Source: CAYVBN01 sp964538565 (GTDB lineage: Bacteria; Pseudomonadota; Alphaproteobacteria; Rhizobiales; Xanthobacteraceae). From it: 26,372 nt of DNA. The notes beneath the pieces were generated by a model that was not told the DNA's origin, ran no database searches, and worked only from the letters and a program-made list of their open reading frames with translations. The DNA is taken from contig CAZIGW010000073.1 in assembly GCA_964538565.1 (NCBI GenBank), forward strand, positions 1 to 26,372. Reading direction: 5' to 3'. Within the stretch, counting starts at the first letter, position 1. Every line of letters begins with the position of its first letter. Below are positions 1 to 9,451 of this stretch, one piece after another. Position numbers and translations under genes: made by a program.

Positions 1-77
1 TGAGCCCATCAAGGCCGGAGAGACTCTGGCCGCGCGTCGCGCTTCGTGCGTCAGGATCGGGATCCGCGGCACTTTGG

Positions 78-124
78 GCGCATTTTCCGGTGAACCGGTA
101 TCTGGTCGCCGGAAAATGCCCTAG
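78..124. repeat. Intergenic palindrome at the 3' end of the 14-gene operon
   Basis: CATTTTCCGG (81-90) and CCGGAAAATG (109-118) are perfect inverted arms. With flanking G-C and wobble pairs the stem runs roughly 80-93 / 106-119 around a 12-base loop. The core AACCGGTATCT (93-103) and the terminal CTAG (121-124) resemble the palindrome at 15440-15494. The stop codon of the acyl-CoA dehydrogenase lies inside the CTAG end. There is no U-rich tail, so any terminator role is a guess. The remaining bases 1-77 show no gene I can support. Confidence 0.6.
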
Positions 125-1293
125 TACGAGCGCGGCAGTTCGAGCACGTGTTCGGCAATATAGGACAGGATGAGATTGGTCGAAATCGGCGCCACCTGGT
201 AGAGCCGCGTCTCGCGGAACTTGCGCTCGATGTCGAACTCCTCGGAAAAGCCGAAGCCGCCGTGGGTCTGCACGCACATGTCGGCCGCCGCCCACGAGGC
301 GTCGGCCGCCAGGAGCTTCGCCATGTTGGCTTCGGCGCCGCAGTCGAGCCCGCCGTCGTATCGGCGCGCCGCCTCGTGCACCATCAGCTCGGCCGCGCGC
401 ATCTGCGCATAGGCGCGGGCGATCGGAAACTGCACGCCCTGGTTCTGCCCGATCGGGCGACCGAACAGCACGCGCTCCCTCGAATAGGCGGCGGCCTTGG
501 CGATGAACCACTTGGCGTCGCCGATGCACTCCGATCCGATCAGGATGCGTTCGGCGTTCATGCCCGAGAGGATATAGCGGAAGCCCTTGCCTTCCTCGCC
601 GACGAGGTTCTCGGCCGGCACCTTCAGATTGTCGAAAAACACTTCGGTGGTCGCATGATTCATCATCGTGCGGATGGGCCGGATCGTCAGCCCGTGCCCC
701 TTGGCCTGCCGCAGGTCGACGATGAACACCGAGAGCCCGTCGGTGCGCTTCGTGACCTTGTCGCGCGGCGTTGTGCGCGCGAGCAGCAGCATCAGGTCCG
801 AATGCTCGACGCGCGAGGTCCAGATCTTCTGGCCGTTGATGACGTAGTGATCGCCCTCGCGCGTCGCCGTGGTGCGCAGGCTGAGCGTGTCGGTTCCGGA
901 CGTCGGCTCGGTGACGCCGAAGGCCTGCAGGCGCAGCCTGCCCCGGGCGATATCCGGCAGATAGCGCTGCTTCTGCGCCGGACTGCCGTGCCGCAGCAGC
1001 GTTCCCATCGTGTACATCTGTGCATGACAGGCGCCGCCGTTGCAGCCCGATGCGTGGATCTCCTCCATGATCACGATGGCGGCGCTCATCGGCAGACCGC
1101 TGCCGCCGTATTCTTCCGGAATGAGCGCGGCGAGGAAGCCCGCCTCGGTCAGCGCCTCGACGAAGGCCGACGGATAGGCCCGCTCGCGGTCGAGGTCACG
1201 CCAGTACTGGCCAGGAAAACGCGCGCACAGCTCGTGCACCGCCGCACGGATATCGTTATAGGCGCCTTGCGCGCCGGTCTCGACGGTCAGCAT
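121..1293 (-). CDS. Acyl-CoA dehydrogenase family protein
   Basis: A 390-residue flavoenzyme of the acyl-CoA dehydrogenase family, expected to make an alpha,beta-unsaturated acyl-CoA with electron-transfer flavoprotein as acceptor. N-terminal helical, central beta and C-terminal helical domains are all present. The FAD/substrate motif FGVTEPTSGTD is at 125-135, the FAD-contacting segment RVLFGRPIGQNQG near 274-286, and QTHGGFGFSEEF near 342-353. At the MCAD catalytic-Glu position (YEGT in MCAD) this protein has APIS in YQVAPIST. A Glu at 248 in GMNAERI matches the isovaleryl/long-chain type position. The start ATG lies 8 bases after the aldehyde dehydrogenase stop. An upstream in-frame extension exists but overlaps that gene and is not used. 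It is the last gene of the operon. Family is certain; substrate is unknown. Confidence 0.93.
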   Translation of the reverse strand: MLTVETGAQGAYNDIRAAVHELCARFPGQYWRDLDRERAYPSAFVEALTEAGFLAALIPEEYGGSGLPMSAAIVIMEEIHASGCNGGACHAQMYTMGTLLRHGSPAQKQRYLPDIARGRLRLQAFGVTEPTSGTDTLSLRTTATREGDHYVINGQKIWTSRVEHSDLMLLLARTTPRDKVTKRTDGLSVFIVDLRQAKGHGLTIRPIRTMMNHATTEVFFDNLKVPAENLVGEEGKGFRYILSGMNAERILIGSECIGDAKWFIAKAAAYSRERVLFGRPIGQNQGVQFPIARAYAQMRAAELMVHEAARRYDGGLDCGAEANMAKLLAADASWAAADMCVQTHGGFGFSEEFDIERKFRETRLYQVAPISTNLILSYIAEHVLELPRSY

Positions 1294-1301
1294 TTCACCC
1301 T

Positions 1302-2789
1302 TCACCGCATGACGAATGGATTGGCCACGGAATCCGCGGTCGAGATCCACACGCTCTTGGTCTGCAGATAGCTCCAGATGGCGTCCTGGCCGTTCTCGCG
1401 GCCGAGCCCGGAGCGCTTGTAGCCGCCGAACGGCGACATGTAACTCACCGCCCGGTAGGTGTTGACCCAGACCGAGCCCGCCTCCAGCCGCTCGCTGGCG
1501 CGGATCGCGCGCTTGATGCTCGTCGTCCACACGCCGGCGGCGAGTCCGTAGGGACTGTCGTTGGCGATCGCGATCGCGTCGTCCTCGTCGGCGAACGGGA
1601 TGATCGAAAGGACGGGGCCGAACACCTCTTCGCGCGCGATGCGCATCCGGTTGTTCACGCCGCGAAAGATCGTCGGCTCGATGAACCAGCCCTCGCCGCA
1701 TTCGGGCCGGCTTGCCGGGCCGCCGCCGAGCACGACGCTGGCTCCTTCCTTTTTGGCGATATCGATGTAGCCCAGGATCTTCTCGTACTGCGCCCGCGTC
1801 GTCACCGGACCGACCTGGGTGTCGAGGCTCATCGGGTTGCCCATGCGGGCGGTCGCGGCGAGCGCGACCAGCTTTTCGGTGAATTCCTGTTCGATCGACT
1901 GCTGCACCAGGAGACGCGAGCCGGCGATGCAGGTCTGGCCGGTGGCGGCGAAAATTCCCGAAATGACGCCCTTGACGGCGTCGTCCATCACGGCGTCGTC
2001 GAACACGATGTTCGGCGACTTGCCGCCGAGCTCGAGCGTCACGGCCTTCAGCCCGCGCGCCGCGCTCTCGTAGACCTTCTGGCCGCCGATCTCGCCGCCC
2101 GTGAAGGCGACCTTGGCGACCTGCGGGTGCGCGACGAGCGGCTCGCCCACCTCCGGTCCGAAGCCGGTGACGACGTTGAGGACACCTTTCGGGAAGCCCG
2201 CTTCCTCGACCAGCCTGCAGAATTCGAGGGCGGACACGGAGGTGTGCTCGGACGGCTTGAGCACGATCGTGCAGCCGGCCGCAAGCGCCGGCGCGAGCTT
2301 CCAGGCGGCGAGCAGCAGCGGCGAATTCCACGGCGTGATCGCCGCCACCACGCCGATCGGCTCGTGCCGGGTGAAATTGAACGTGTCGGCCTTGTCGATC
2401 GGGATGACGGCGCCCTCGATCTTGTCGGCGAGGCCGCCGTAGTAGTAGTACCACTGCGGGAGATAACGCACCTGCGCGCCCATCTCGGCGAGCAGCTTGC
2501 CGTTGTCGCGCACCTCGATCGCGGCGAGCTTCTCGGCGTCGCGCGCGATCAGATCGCCGAGCCGGCGCAACAGCGCGCCGCGCTGGCTCGCCTTGAGCTT
2601 CGGCCACTCGCCGGATTTCAGAGCCGCGTGCGCGGCGGCGACCGCCTGGTCGACATCGGCCTTGCCGCCGCGCGCGACCAGCGCCCACGGCTTGCCGGCG
2701 TAGGGGTCGAAGGTTTCGAACCACTCGCCCGAGGCGGCCGCGACCCACTCGCCGCCGATGAACATCTTGTAGTTCGGCAGATTCGACAT
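1302..2789 (-). CDS. NAD(P)-dependent aldehyde dehydrogenase
   Basis: A 495-residue aldehyde dehydrogenase, normal length for the superfamily, oxidising an aldehyde to its carboxylic acid. Visible landmarks are ITPWNSP with Asn155, the cofactor Lys178 in VLKPSE, the catalytic base Glu253 in LELGGKSPN and the nucleophile Cys287 in GQTCIAGSR. All catalytic residues are intact. The start ATG at 2789 has only a weak upstream purine stretch, and the gap to the preceding ThDP-binding gene is 40 bases. Directly following a two-subunit alpha-keto acid decarboxylase, it could oxidise the aldehyde that enzyme releases. In a furan pathway it could also oxidise furfural to furoate. Which aldehyde it uses cannot be read from sequence. 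Confidence 0.95.
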   Translation of the reverse strand: MSNLPNYKMFIGGEWVAAASGEWFETFDPYAGKPWALVARGGKADVDQAVAAAHAALKSGEWPKLKASQRGALLRRLGDLIARDAEKLAAIEVRDNGKLLAEMGAQVRYLPQWYYYYGGLADKIEGAVIPIDKADTFNFTRHEPIGVVAAITPWNSPLLLAAWKLAPALAAGCTIVLKPSEHTSVSALEFCRLVEEAGFPKGVLNVVTGFGPEVGEPLVAHPQVAKVAFTGGEIGGQKVYESAARGLKAVTLELGGKSPNIVFDDAVMDDAVKGVISGIFAATGQTCIAGSRLLVQQSIEQEFTEKLVALAATARMGNPMSLDTQVGPVTTRAQYEKILGYIDIAKKEGASVVLGGGPASRPECGEGWFIEPTIFRGVNNRMRIAREEVFGPVLSIIPFADEDDAIAIANDSPYGLAAGVWTTSIKRAIRASERLEAGSVWVNTYRAVSYMSPFGGYKRSGLGRENGQDAIWSYLQTKSVWISTADSVANPFVMR

Positions 2790-2829
2790 CGGACAGATCC
2801 GTCGTTGACGCTGACGCCTCTTGTTGAGG

Positions 2830-3420
2830 TTAAGCCGCGGCCGTGCCGAGCACGGCCTGGCGGAACCGCGTCTTGAGGTAGGGCCCGTCCCAGCTCGGCA
2901 GCACCAGCGGGTCCTTCGCGGTCGAAACCTTGAGCACGGCGAGAACCGGGCCCGTCGCCTTGTGCAGCAGCGGCACGGCGCGGTCGAGCTCCGCCGCGTC
3001 GCGCACGGTCGCGGTCTCGCGGAAGCCGGCGAGGCGCGCGATTCCGGCGAGATCGACGCCCGCGCTCGTGTGGGTGCGCTGCATGCCGGTCTCGCCGTAG
3101 TGCTCGTTGTCGATGACGACGACCGCGAGGTTGCCTGGCTTCTTGACGCCCGTGGTTGCGAGCGCGCCGAGCCCCATCAGCAGCTCGCCGTCGCCGGTGA
3201 TCACCAGAACGCGCCGCCGCGGCTGTGCCATCGCGAGCCCGAGGCCGACGGTCAGCGCGCTGCCCATGGCGCCCCAGAGATAGAAGTTGTTCGGATGATC
3301 GCCGACGGCGGCGCAATCGTAGGTCGGCGAACCGAGGCCGGTGACGACCAGGATGTCGCCGCGGTCCTCCAGGATGCGGGCGACGGCGCTGCGGCGTTGA
3401 AGTTTCGATTGTTCGTGCAT
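2830..3420 (-). CDS. ThDP-dependent decarboxylase, pyrophosphate-binding (beta) subunit
   Basis: A 196-residue protein equal to the C-terminal ThDP-binding domain of alpha-keto acid decarboxylases, in the style of sulfopyruvate/phosphonopyruvate decarboxylase beta (ComE-like). The ThDP motif starts with GDGE at 76-79 and ends with VVIDN at 101-105, the usual GDG-N(24-27)-N spacing for the Mg-diphosphate site. Start ATG at 3420 has AAGGA upstream. It sits 4 bases after the alpha-subunit gene, so the two are surely co-translated as one enzyme. With the aldehyde dehydrogenase next in line, a keto-acid to aldehyde to acid conversion is the natural reading. True sulfopyruvate decarboxylase activity is not implied: nothing else here concerns coenzyme M or sulfonates. 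Confidence 0.85.
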   Translation of the reverse strand: MHEQSKLQRRSAVARILEDRGDILVVTGLGSPTYDCAAVGDHPNNFYLWGAMGSALTVGLGLAMAQPRRRVLVITGDGELLMGLGALATTGVKKPGNLAVVVIDNEHYGETGMQRTHTSAGVDLAGIARLAGFRETATVRDAAELDRAVPLLHKATGPVLAVLKVSTAKDPLVLPSWDGPYLKTRFRQAVLGTAAA

Positions 3421-3424
3421 CGGC

Positions 3425-3985
3425 TCAATCCTTGAAAAGCTTGGTTCCGAGCATGCGCTGCGAAAGCAGGACGGCGGCGGTCAGCCCGCCGTTGAAGGCG
3501 ATGCGCCCGGCCGCTTCGACGGCCGGGGCCGCCATTTCGGGCTCCGCAACGTCGTAGACGACGGCGCCGGCGAGCCGCAGGCTGTCGCCGGTGATCTGGC
3601 CCATCGGCACCTGCCACGGGTTGAGCTCGCCCCATTGGCCGCGCATGGTCACCAGGATGAGCAGCGGAAATCCGCACACCTTGGCGAGCGACAGCGTGTT
3701 GATGCAGTTGCCGACACCGCTGCTCTGCATGAGCAGCGCACCGCGCTCGCCGCCGAGCCACGCCCCGGCCAGCAGGCCGATGCCTTCTTCCTCGGTGGTA
3801 AGCACCGTCGTCTTCATGTCGCTCTGATGGCAAAGCTCGATCAGGCGGGCGTGCCCGGCGTCCGGCACGTAGGCGACCTGGCGCACGTCCATCTCGCGCA
3901 GCTTGCGGTAGATCTGGTCCGGCCAGGCCGTGGCGTCCTTGCGGGGAGCTTCCGCACGCGCCTGATCGAGCATCTGTGTCGTCAT
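3425..3985 (-). CDS. ThDP-dependent decarboxylase, pyrimidine-binding (alpha) subunit
   Basis: A 186-residue protein matching the N-terminal ThDP-pyrimidine domain of alpha-keto acid decarboxylases (ComD-like). The TEEEG segment at residues 64-68 carries the Glu that activates the thiamine aminopyrimidine, and QSSGVGN at 87-93 is the typical following loop. The central FAD-like/DHAP domain of single-chain enzymes is absent, so this is a split two-chain type. Start ATG at 3985 follows GAGGA and lies 12 bases after livF. Translation runs into the beta subunit 4 bases downstream. Substrate is unknown. Because the proposed end product of the furoate route is 2-oxoglutarate, a keto-acid substrate would fit, but that is inference. 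Confidence 0.83.
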   Translation of the reverse strand: MTTQMLDQARAEAPRKDATAWPDQIYRKLREMDVRQVAYVPDAGHARLIELCHQSDMKTTVLTTEEEGIGLLAGAWLGGERGALLMQSSGVGNCINTLSLAKVCGFPLLILVTMRGQWGELNPWQVPMGQITGDSLRLAGAVVYDVAEPEMAAPAVEAAGRIAFNGGLTAAVLLSQRMLGTKLFKD

Positions 3986-3997
3986 GGGGTCGTCCTC

Positions 3998-4694
<697 letters not shown>

Positions 4695-4708
<14 letters not shown>

Positions 4709-5438
4709 GGTCGACTCCCAGGTAGGCCTCGCGCACCAGCGGGCTCGCGCGCACGGCGTCGGGGGTGCCCTCGAACAGCTTTTCTCCCTGGTGCATGACG
4801 ACGACGTGATCCGACAGGCTCGTCACCAGCTCGATGTCGTGCTCGATCAGCAGGATGGTGACGCGACCGGCCAGCCCCTTGATCAGCCCGTCGAACTCGG
4901 CCGTCTCCGCCGGCGACATGCCTTGCGTCGGCTCGTCGAGCATCAGCAGCTTGGGATCGAGCGCCATGCAGACCGCGATCTCGACGCGGCGCTGGTCGCC
5001 GTGCGAGAGGTTGCGCACGAGCGTGTGGGCGCGCTCCTGCAGGCCGAATTCCTCGACGATCGCCTCGGCGCGCTGGCGCGCCGTCCCAAGGCTGCGGAGA
5101 CGCGCCAGATAGCGGCCGCGGCTCTCGAGCGACTGGCAGGCGATCCGCACGTTCTCGAGCGCGCTCAGGCCGAAGAACAGGTTGGTGATCTGGAACGAGC
5201 GCGCGAGGCCGAGGCGGGCGACCGTGTAGGGCGACGCGCCGGTGATGTCGCGGCCGTCGAGCTCCACCGTTCCGGAATCCGGCCGCACCGCGCCGGAAAT
5301 GAGATTGAACGCGGTGCTCTTGCCGGCGCCGTTCGGGCCGATGATCGAGGTGATGCGGTGGCGCGCGGCCTCGAAGCTCAGGTCCTTGACGGCCCGCAGC
5401 GCGCCGAACGCCTTGTTGAGCGCCGTGACCCGGATCAT
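4695..5438 (-). CDS. livG: Branched-chain-type ABC transporter ATP-binding protein LivG
   Basis: A 247-residue ABC ATPase of the LivG type. Walker A GPNGAGKST is at 34-42, the signature LSHGDQRR at 144-151, Walker B LLMLDEP at 164-170 and the switch His is at 200 (LIEHD). The ATG at 5438 was chosen because it begins directly with the conserved beta-strand MIRVTALNKAFG, has GGGAGG upstream, and overlaps the livM stop in an ATGA. The open frame extends much further upstream, through livM in another frame, but that has no homology. Same operon and same complex as LivF. Confidence 0.95.
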
Positions 5439-6487
5439 GGATGGGGCCTCCCGCGCGTGAGCCGCCGCAGCAGGCCGACCAGGCCGTCGGGCAGGAAGAG
5501 GACGAACACCACGAAGATGAGGCCGAGCACGAACAGGTGGCGCTCGGTGTAGCTGCCGATCACCGATTCGAGGAACGTGATGATCGTGCTGCCGACCAGC
5601 GGACCGAGCAATGTGCCGATGCCGCCGACGAGCGACACCACCACCGCCTTGGTGGAAATCTCGAACCCGAACAGGTTGGGGGCGACGAAGCCACGCAGCA
5701 GCGGGTAGACGAGGCCGCCGAAGGCCGCGACCTGCGCGGCCATCACGTAGGCGAACAGCTTGTACCAGAACGGATTGTAGCCGAGGTACGGCACGCGGTC
5801 GGCGTTGTCGCGGATGGCGTGCAGCACGCTGCCGAACGCGGTATCGAGAATGCGGCGGGTGGCGAGGTAGAGCAGCACGAGCGCGCCGAGCACCAGGTAG
5901 TAGAAGCTCAGATTGCTGTGCAGGTCGATGGCGACGCCGGGCAGCAGCGAGACGGTCGGGACCGGGATGCCGATCAGCCCGTCGGAGCCGCCGATGGCGC
6001 GCGTGTTGTGGGCAATCTTGGAGAGGATCTCGGCCGCCCCGAAGGTGATCAGCGCGAAGTAGACGCCCTTGGCGCGGATCGCGATGGCCCCGAGCGCGAA
6101 CGAGAACACCGCGACGACGGCCGAGACGGCGAGCGCGACGAGCCAGAACGACTGCGTGACGTGCAGATACATCAGGCTCGACAGATAGGCGGCGAGCCCG
6201 AAATACGCGGCCTGGCCGAGCGACAGCAGGCCGGCGTAGCCGAGCAGGATGTCGACGCTGAGCGCAATCGCCCCGAGCAGGAGCGATTCGATCGCGAGCC
6301 GCGTGTAGAAGGAGCCGCCGATCCACGGGAACACGAGAGCGACCGCCAGCATGGCGAGGCCGAACCAGCGCAGCAGCCGCGCATCGCCCGGCGCCGGCTC
6401 GAGCGCGCGCACGAGGCGCTCGCCGACCGTGGGCTTCGGCGCGGGGCGCGTCTTGCCGTCGATGCGGGCGCCGTCCGTCTGGAGCAT
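5435..6487 (-). CDS. livM: Branched-chain-type ABC transporter permease LivM
   Basis: A 350-residue polytopic inner-membrane permease. A hydrophilic N-terminal stretch of about 40 residues is followed by many hydrophobic segments. The LivM signature GYAGLLSLGQAAYFGLAAY lies near residues 83-101, and a charged cytoplasmic loop precedes DNADRVPYLGYN. I chose the ATG at 6487, which overlaps the livH stop by one base (TGATG) and has GAGG upstream, over an in-frame ATG about 100 bases further up inside livH. It forms the translocation pathway with LivH. Confidence 0.94.
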   Translation of the reverse strand: MLQTDGARIDGKTRPAPKPTVGERLVRALEPAPGDARLLRWFGLAMLAVALVFPWIGGSFYTRLAIESLLLGAIALSVDILLGYAGLLSLGQAAYFGLAAYLSSLMYLHVTQSFWLVALAVSAVVAVFSFALGAIAIRAKGVYFALITFGAAEILSKIAHNTRAIGGSDGLIGIPVPTVSLLPGVAIDLHSNLSFYYLVLGALVLLYLATRRILDTAFGSVLHAIRDNADRVPYLGYNPFWYKLFAYVMAAQVAAFGGLVYPLLRGFVAPNLFGFEISTKAVVVSLVGGIGTLLGPLVGSTIITFLESVIGSYTERHLFVLGLIFVVFVLFLPDGLVGLLRRLTRGRPHP

Positions 6488-7380
6488 CACGCCTCGCCGA
6501 TCCGGTTGAACAGGCCGCCCGGCCGCGCCACGAGCACCAGCAGCATGATGCCGTACACCAGCGTTTCGGCCCACACGGGCGGAATCCACAGGCTCGCCAG
6601 GCCCTGCACCTGTGTGAGCAGCAGCGCGGCGAAGACCGCGCCGGGGATGCTTCCCATGCCGCCGACGATGACCACCGCAAAGGCCATGACCAGAAAGTCA
6701 TGCCCCATGTTGGGGAACACGGCGTAGATCGGGCTGAGCAGCACGCCGGCGAGCCCCGCGAGCCCGCAGCCGAACATGAACGTCAGGCCGTAGACCCAGC
6801 GGATCGGAATGCCGAACGAGGCGACCATCGAGGGATCGACCGCAGTGGCGCGCAGCACGGCGCCGATGCGCGTGCGGTAGACGAGCCACCAGGTGAGGGC
6901 GATCGCCACGAACGCCGCGCCGAAGATGAACAGCCGGTACGCCGGCAGGAAGACCTGCGCGACCGTCACCATGCCGCCGAGCGGCGCCGCCACCGAGTGC
7001 GTGTCGACGCCCCACACGACCTGCGCGAGATCGCGCAGCATCAGGCCGACCCCGAAGGTGAGGAGCAGGGTGACGATCGGGCGGTCCGCCCGCGGCAGCA
7101 GCGGACGGATGCCGAGCTCCTCGAGCGCCCAGCCGACCAGGCCGACCAGGATCGGCACGAGGACGAGCGCACCCCAGTAGCCGAACCCCCAGCCGATCAA
7201 CGTGAAGGCCGTATAGCCGCCGAGCATGTAGAGATCGCCGTGCGCGAGATTGATGACGTCGAGCAGCCCGAAGATCATGGTGAGGCCGAGCGCCACGAGC
7301 GCGAGCGCCGCCCCGATAACCAGCGCGTCGATCATCTGGGGCAACACCACGAAGTGGAGATAGGCCAGCAGGTCTTCCAT
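6487..7380 (-). CDS. livH: Branched-chain-type ABC transporter permease LivH
   Basis: A 297-residue polytopic membrane protein with about eight hydrophobic segments. The LivH hallmark FGLLDVINLAHGDLYMLGGY is at residues 37-56. Length is normal for the family. It starts 22 bases after the binding-protein stop and ends overlapping the livM start. With LivM it makes the membrane channel. No irregularity is seen. Confidence 0.95.
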   Translation of the reverse strand: MEDLLAYLHFVVLPQMIDALVIGAALALVALGLTMIFGLLDVINLAHGDLYMLGGYTAFTLIGWGFGYWGALVLVPILVGLVGWALEELGIRPLLPRADRPIVTLLLTFGVGLMLRDLAQVVWGVDTHSVAAPLGGMVTVAQVFLPAYRLFIFGAAFVAIALTWWLVYRTRIGAVLRATAVDPSMVASFGIPIRWVYGLTFMFGCGLAGLAGVLLSPIYAVFPNMGHDFLVMAFAVVIVGGMGSIPGAVFAALLLTQVQGLASLWIPPVWAETLVYGIMLLVLVARPGGLFNRIGEA

Positions 7381-7402
7381 CGGGCCGCTCGCGTCCGCCT
7401 TG

Positions 7403-8584
7403 TCAGAATCGGTCGCACTTGTCCGGGCCGACGGCTTCCTCGCCCGGCACTTTGCCGACCGTCTTGAAGTCGTTGCCCTTCACCTGCACGACCACCATGT
7501 CGACGATCGCCTGGTGGTCGCCCTTGCGCATCTTCTTGGTGCCCTGCGGGGTCTCCCAGGTGGCGTCCTCCATGGCGGCGCGCAGCTTCTTGGTATCGGT
7601 GCCGCCCGCCTTCTCGATCGCCTGCTTGAACAGATAGAACAGTCCGTAGGTGTCGGCCGCGAACAGATCGGGGTCGCTCTGGTAGGCCTTCTTGAACGCC
7701 TCGACGAATTTCCTGTTGGCCGGCGTGTCGATGTCGGGGGAATAACCGGCGGCGCTCAGGAAGCCCTCGGCGGCTCCGCCCATCGCTCCGATGTTCTGCT
7801 GCGTCACCGCGCCGGCCGCGCCGGCCAGCACCAGCTTGTCCGACAGGATGCCGTATTCCTTGAGCTGCGTGAGCAGGCGCACCGTGTCGTTGCCGGCGGT
7901 CGCCGTCATGATCACGTCGGGCCGGGCGGCGCGAATCTGCCCGATGTAGGAGGTGAAGTCCTTGGCGCCGAGCGGCGGGAAGCTGTTGCCGGCATCGGTG
8001 CCGCCGCGCTGCTTCACGTCGGCTTCGAAGGCCGAAATGGTGCTGCGCCCCATTTCGTAGTCCGGACCGATGAAGAAGTAGCGCTTGCCCTTGACGTTCT
8101 TCAACAGCCAGCCGGTCAGCGCCGTCGACTGCATGTACGCGTTGGCGTTCACGCGGAAGACGTTGGGGTTGCACTGCTCGGCGGTGATCGAGGTCGCGTA
8201 CGAGACGGTCGTCACCAGGATCCGGTCGTTGCGCTCCGCAAGCTGGCCGACCGCCAGCGTCGAGCCGCTGTTCACGGTGCCGGTCAGGAGATCGACCTTG
8301 TCCTGCTGCAGCAGCTTCTCCGACTTGCGCACCGCGACCGGCGGATTGGCCTCTTCGTCCTCGAACAGGAGCTCGAACTTGCGGCCGGCGACGCCGCCCG
8401 CCGCATTGATCTCGTTGACGGCGAGCTCCGCCCCCCAGCGCACCTGCTTGCCGATCGGGGCGTAGCTGCCCGACAGCGGCGTGACGACGCCGACCTTGAT
8501 CGGATCGGCGGCGTTGGCGGCCGGCGCCAGCGCCATGGCGAGCGCCGCGATCGCCGCGCCGCCGTACAGTTTGCTTGTCTTCAC
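7403..8584 (-). CDS. Periplasmic substrate-binding protein of the Liv-type ABC transporter
   Basis: A 393-residue type I periplasmic binding protein (Leu/Ile/Val-binding family). The N-terminus MKTSKLYGGAAIAALAMALA is a signal peptide with likely cleavage after ANA near residue 25. The mature protein begins with IKVGVVTPLSGSYAPIGKQ, the usual first strand and ligand loop of the Peripla_BP_6 fold. The start codon is GTG at 8582-8584, supported by GGGAGGAAG five or six bases upstream. The gene stands first in the transporter block, between the enoyl-CoA hydratase gene (27 bases upstream) and livH. Relatives in catabolic operons often bind aromatic acids, so a furan or aromatic carboxylate is a reasonable but unproven ligand. 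Confidence 0.93.
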   Translation of the reverse strand: MKTSKLYGGAAIAALAMALAPAANAADPIKVGVVTPLSGSYAPIGKQVRWGAELAVNEINAAGGVAGRKFELLFEDEEANPPVAVRKSEKLLQQDKVDLLTGTVNSGSTLAVGQLAERNDRILVTTVSYATSITAEQCNPNVFRVNANAYMQSTALTGWLLKNVKGKRYFFIGPDYEMGRSTISAFEADVKQRGGTDAGNSFPPLGAKDFTSYIGQIRAARPDVIMTATAGNDTVRLLTQLKEYGILSDKLVLAGAAGAVTQQNIGAMGGAAEGFLSAAGYSPDIDTPANRKFVEAFKKAYQSDPDLFAADTYGLFYLFKQAIEKAGGTDTKKLRAAMEDATWETPQGTKKMRKGDHQAIVDMVVVQVKGNDFKTVGKVPGEEAVGPDKCDRF

Positions 8585-8611
8585 GACTTCCTCCCTTGGA
8601 ATGTCGGCGCG

Positions 8612-9424
8612 TCAGGCGCCGGTGAAGTTCGGTTTGCGCTTCTCGCTGAAGGCTGCGATACCTTCCTTGTAGTCCGCGCTCTCGCGGAGTTTCTCGTAGG
8701 CGTGGCCCTCGACCTCGAACCCGACCGTCAGGCTCGTGTCGTAGGACGTGTTGAGCACGCGCTTGATGGTCTTGAGCGCGAGCGGGGCCATCCGGGTGAG
8801 TGTGTCGATCATCTCGTCGAGGATCTGGTTGAGGCCGGCGACGTCGTCGGCGACGCGCGTCACCAGTCCCCAGTTCAGCGCCTCCGAGGCCGGCACGCGG
8901 CGGCCGAGCATCATCATGTCGACTGCGCGGGTGAGGCCGGCGATGCGCGCCACGCGCTGGCTGCCGCCGCTGCCGGGAATCTGGCCGAGCGTCACTTCCG
9001 GCAGCGCGAGCAGCGTGTCCTTGGTGGCGATGCGGATGTCGCACGCCATGGCGAGCTCGAGGCCGACACCCATGGCATACTTTTCCATCACGCAGATCAC
9101 CGGCTTCGGGCAGCGCTCCGGCGAAGCGATGTTCCAGGCGAGATCCGACATGCCGTCGCGCTCGATCTGCGGGAACGCCTTCACGTCGCCGCCCGAGGTG
9201 TAGACCCCGTTCCTGCCGCGGATGACGACGACGCGCACGTCCGGGTCCTGACCGAACGCTTCCATGACGGCGTTGATCTGCTTGCGTCCGAGATAGGACA
9301 CGACGTTGAGCGGCGGACGATCGAGCCACAGCGTGCCGACCTTGCGCTTCGCGTCGACCTCGTAGTGCAGGCCGTCGAGCTTTCGCAGGATCGACGCGCG
9401 CTGCTCGGCATAGTCTCTGGTCAT
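8612..9424 (-). CDS. hmfE: Enoyl-CoA hydratase/isomerase family protein, HmfE-like
   Basis: A 270-residue crotonase-fold protein. The oxyanion-hole segment TSGGDVKAF is at 76-84, and the second half-site GVGLELAMACDI carries Glu123. Glu143 sits in LPEVTLGQIPGSGGSQR. Both Glu residues match the two catalytic glutamates of crotonase, so a hydratase or hydrolase reaction is possible. The position directly after ligase and Mo-hydroxylase genes is that of HmfE, proposed to open the lactone tautomer of 5-hydroxyfuroyl-CoA to 2-oxoglutaroyl-CoA and release 2-oxoglutarate. The ATG has AGAAGGAAAG upstream and lies 27 bases from the ligase stop. Fold is certain; the HmfE role rests on gene order. Confidence 0.82.
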   Translation of the reverse strand: MTRDYAEQRASILRKLDGLHYEVDAKRKVGTLWLDRPPLNVVSYLGRKQINAVMEAFGQDPDVRVVVIRGRNGVYTSGGDVKAFPQIERDGMSDLAWNIASPERCPKPVICVMEKYAMGVGLELAMACDIRIATKDTLLALPEVTLGQIPGSGGSQRVARIAGLTRAVDMMMLGRRVPASEALNWGLVTRVADDVAGLNQILDEMIDTLTRMAPLALKTIKRVLNTSYDTSLTVGFEVEGHAYEKLRESADYKEGIAAFSEKRKPNFTGA

Positions 9425-9451
9425 GGGCTTTCCTTCTGAACCACTTTTCGC

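Noticed and set aside
121..2748. One 875-codon frame that could suggest a fusion protein with the acyl-CoA dehydrogenase
   Set aside because: Its N-terminal part is an Arg-rich off-frame shadow of the aldehyde dehydrogenase; the real start is ATG at 1293.
2830..3985. True sulfopyruvate or phosphonopyruvate decarboxylase
   Set aside because: Only the split architecture matches; no coenzyme M, sulfonate or phosphonate genes are present.
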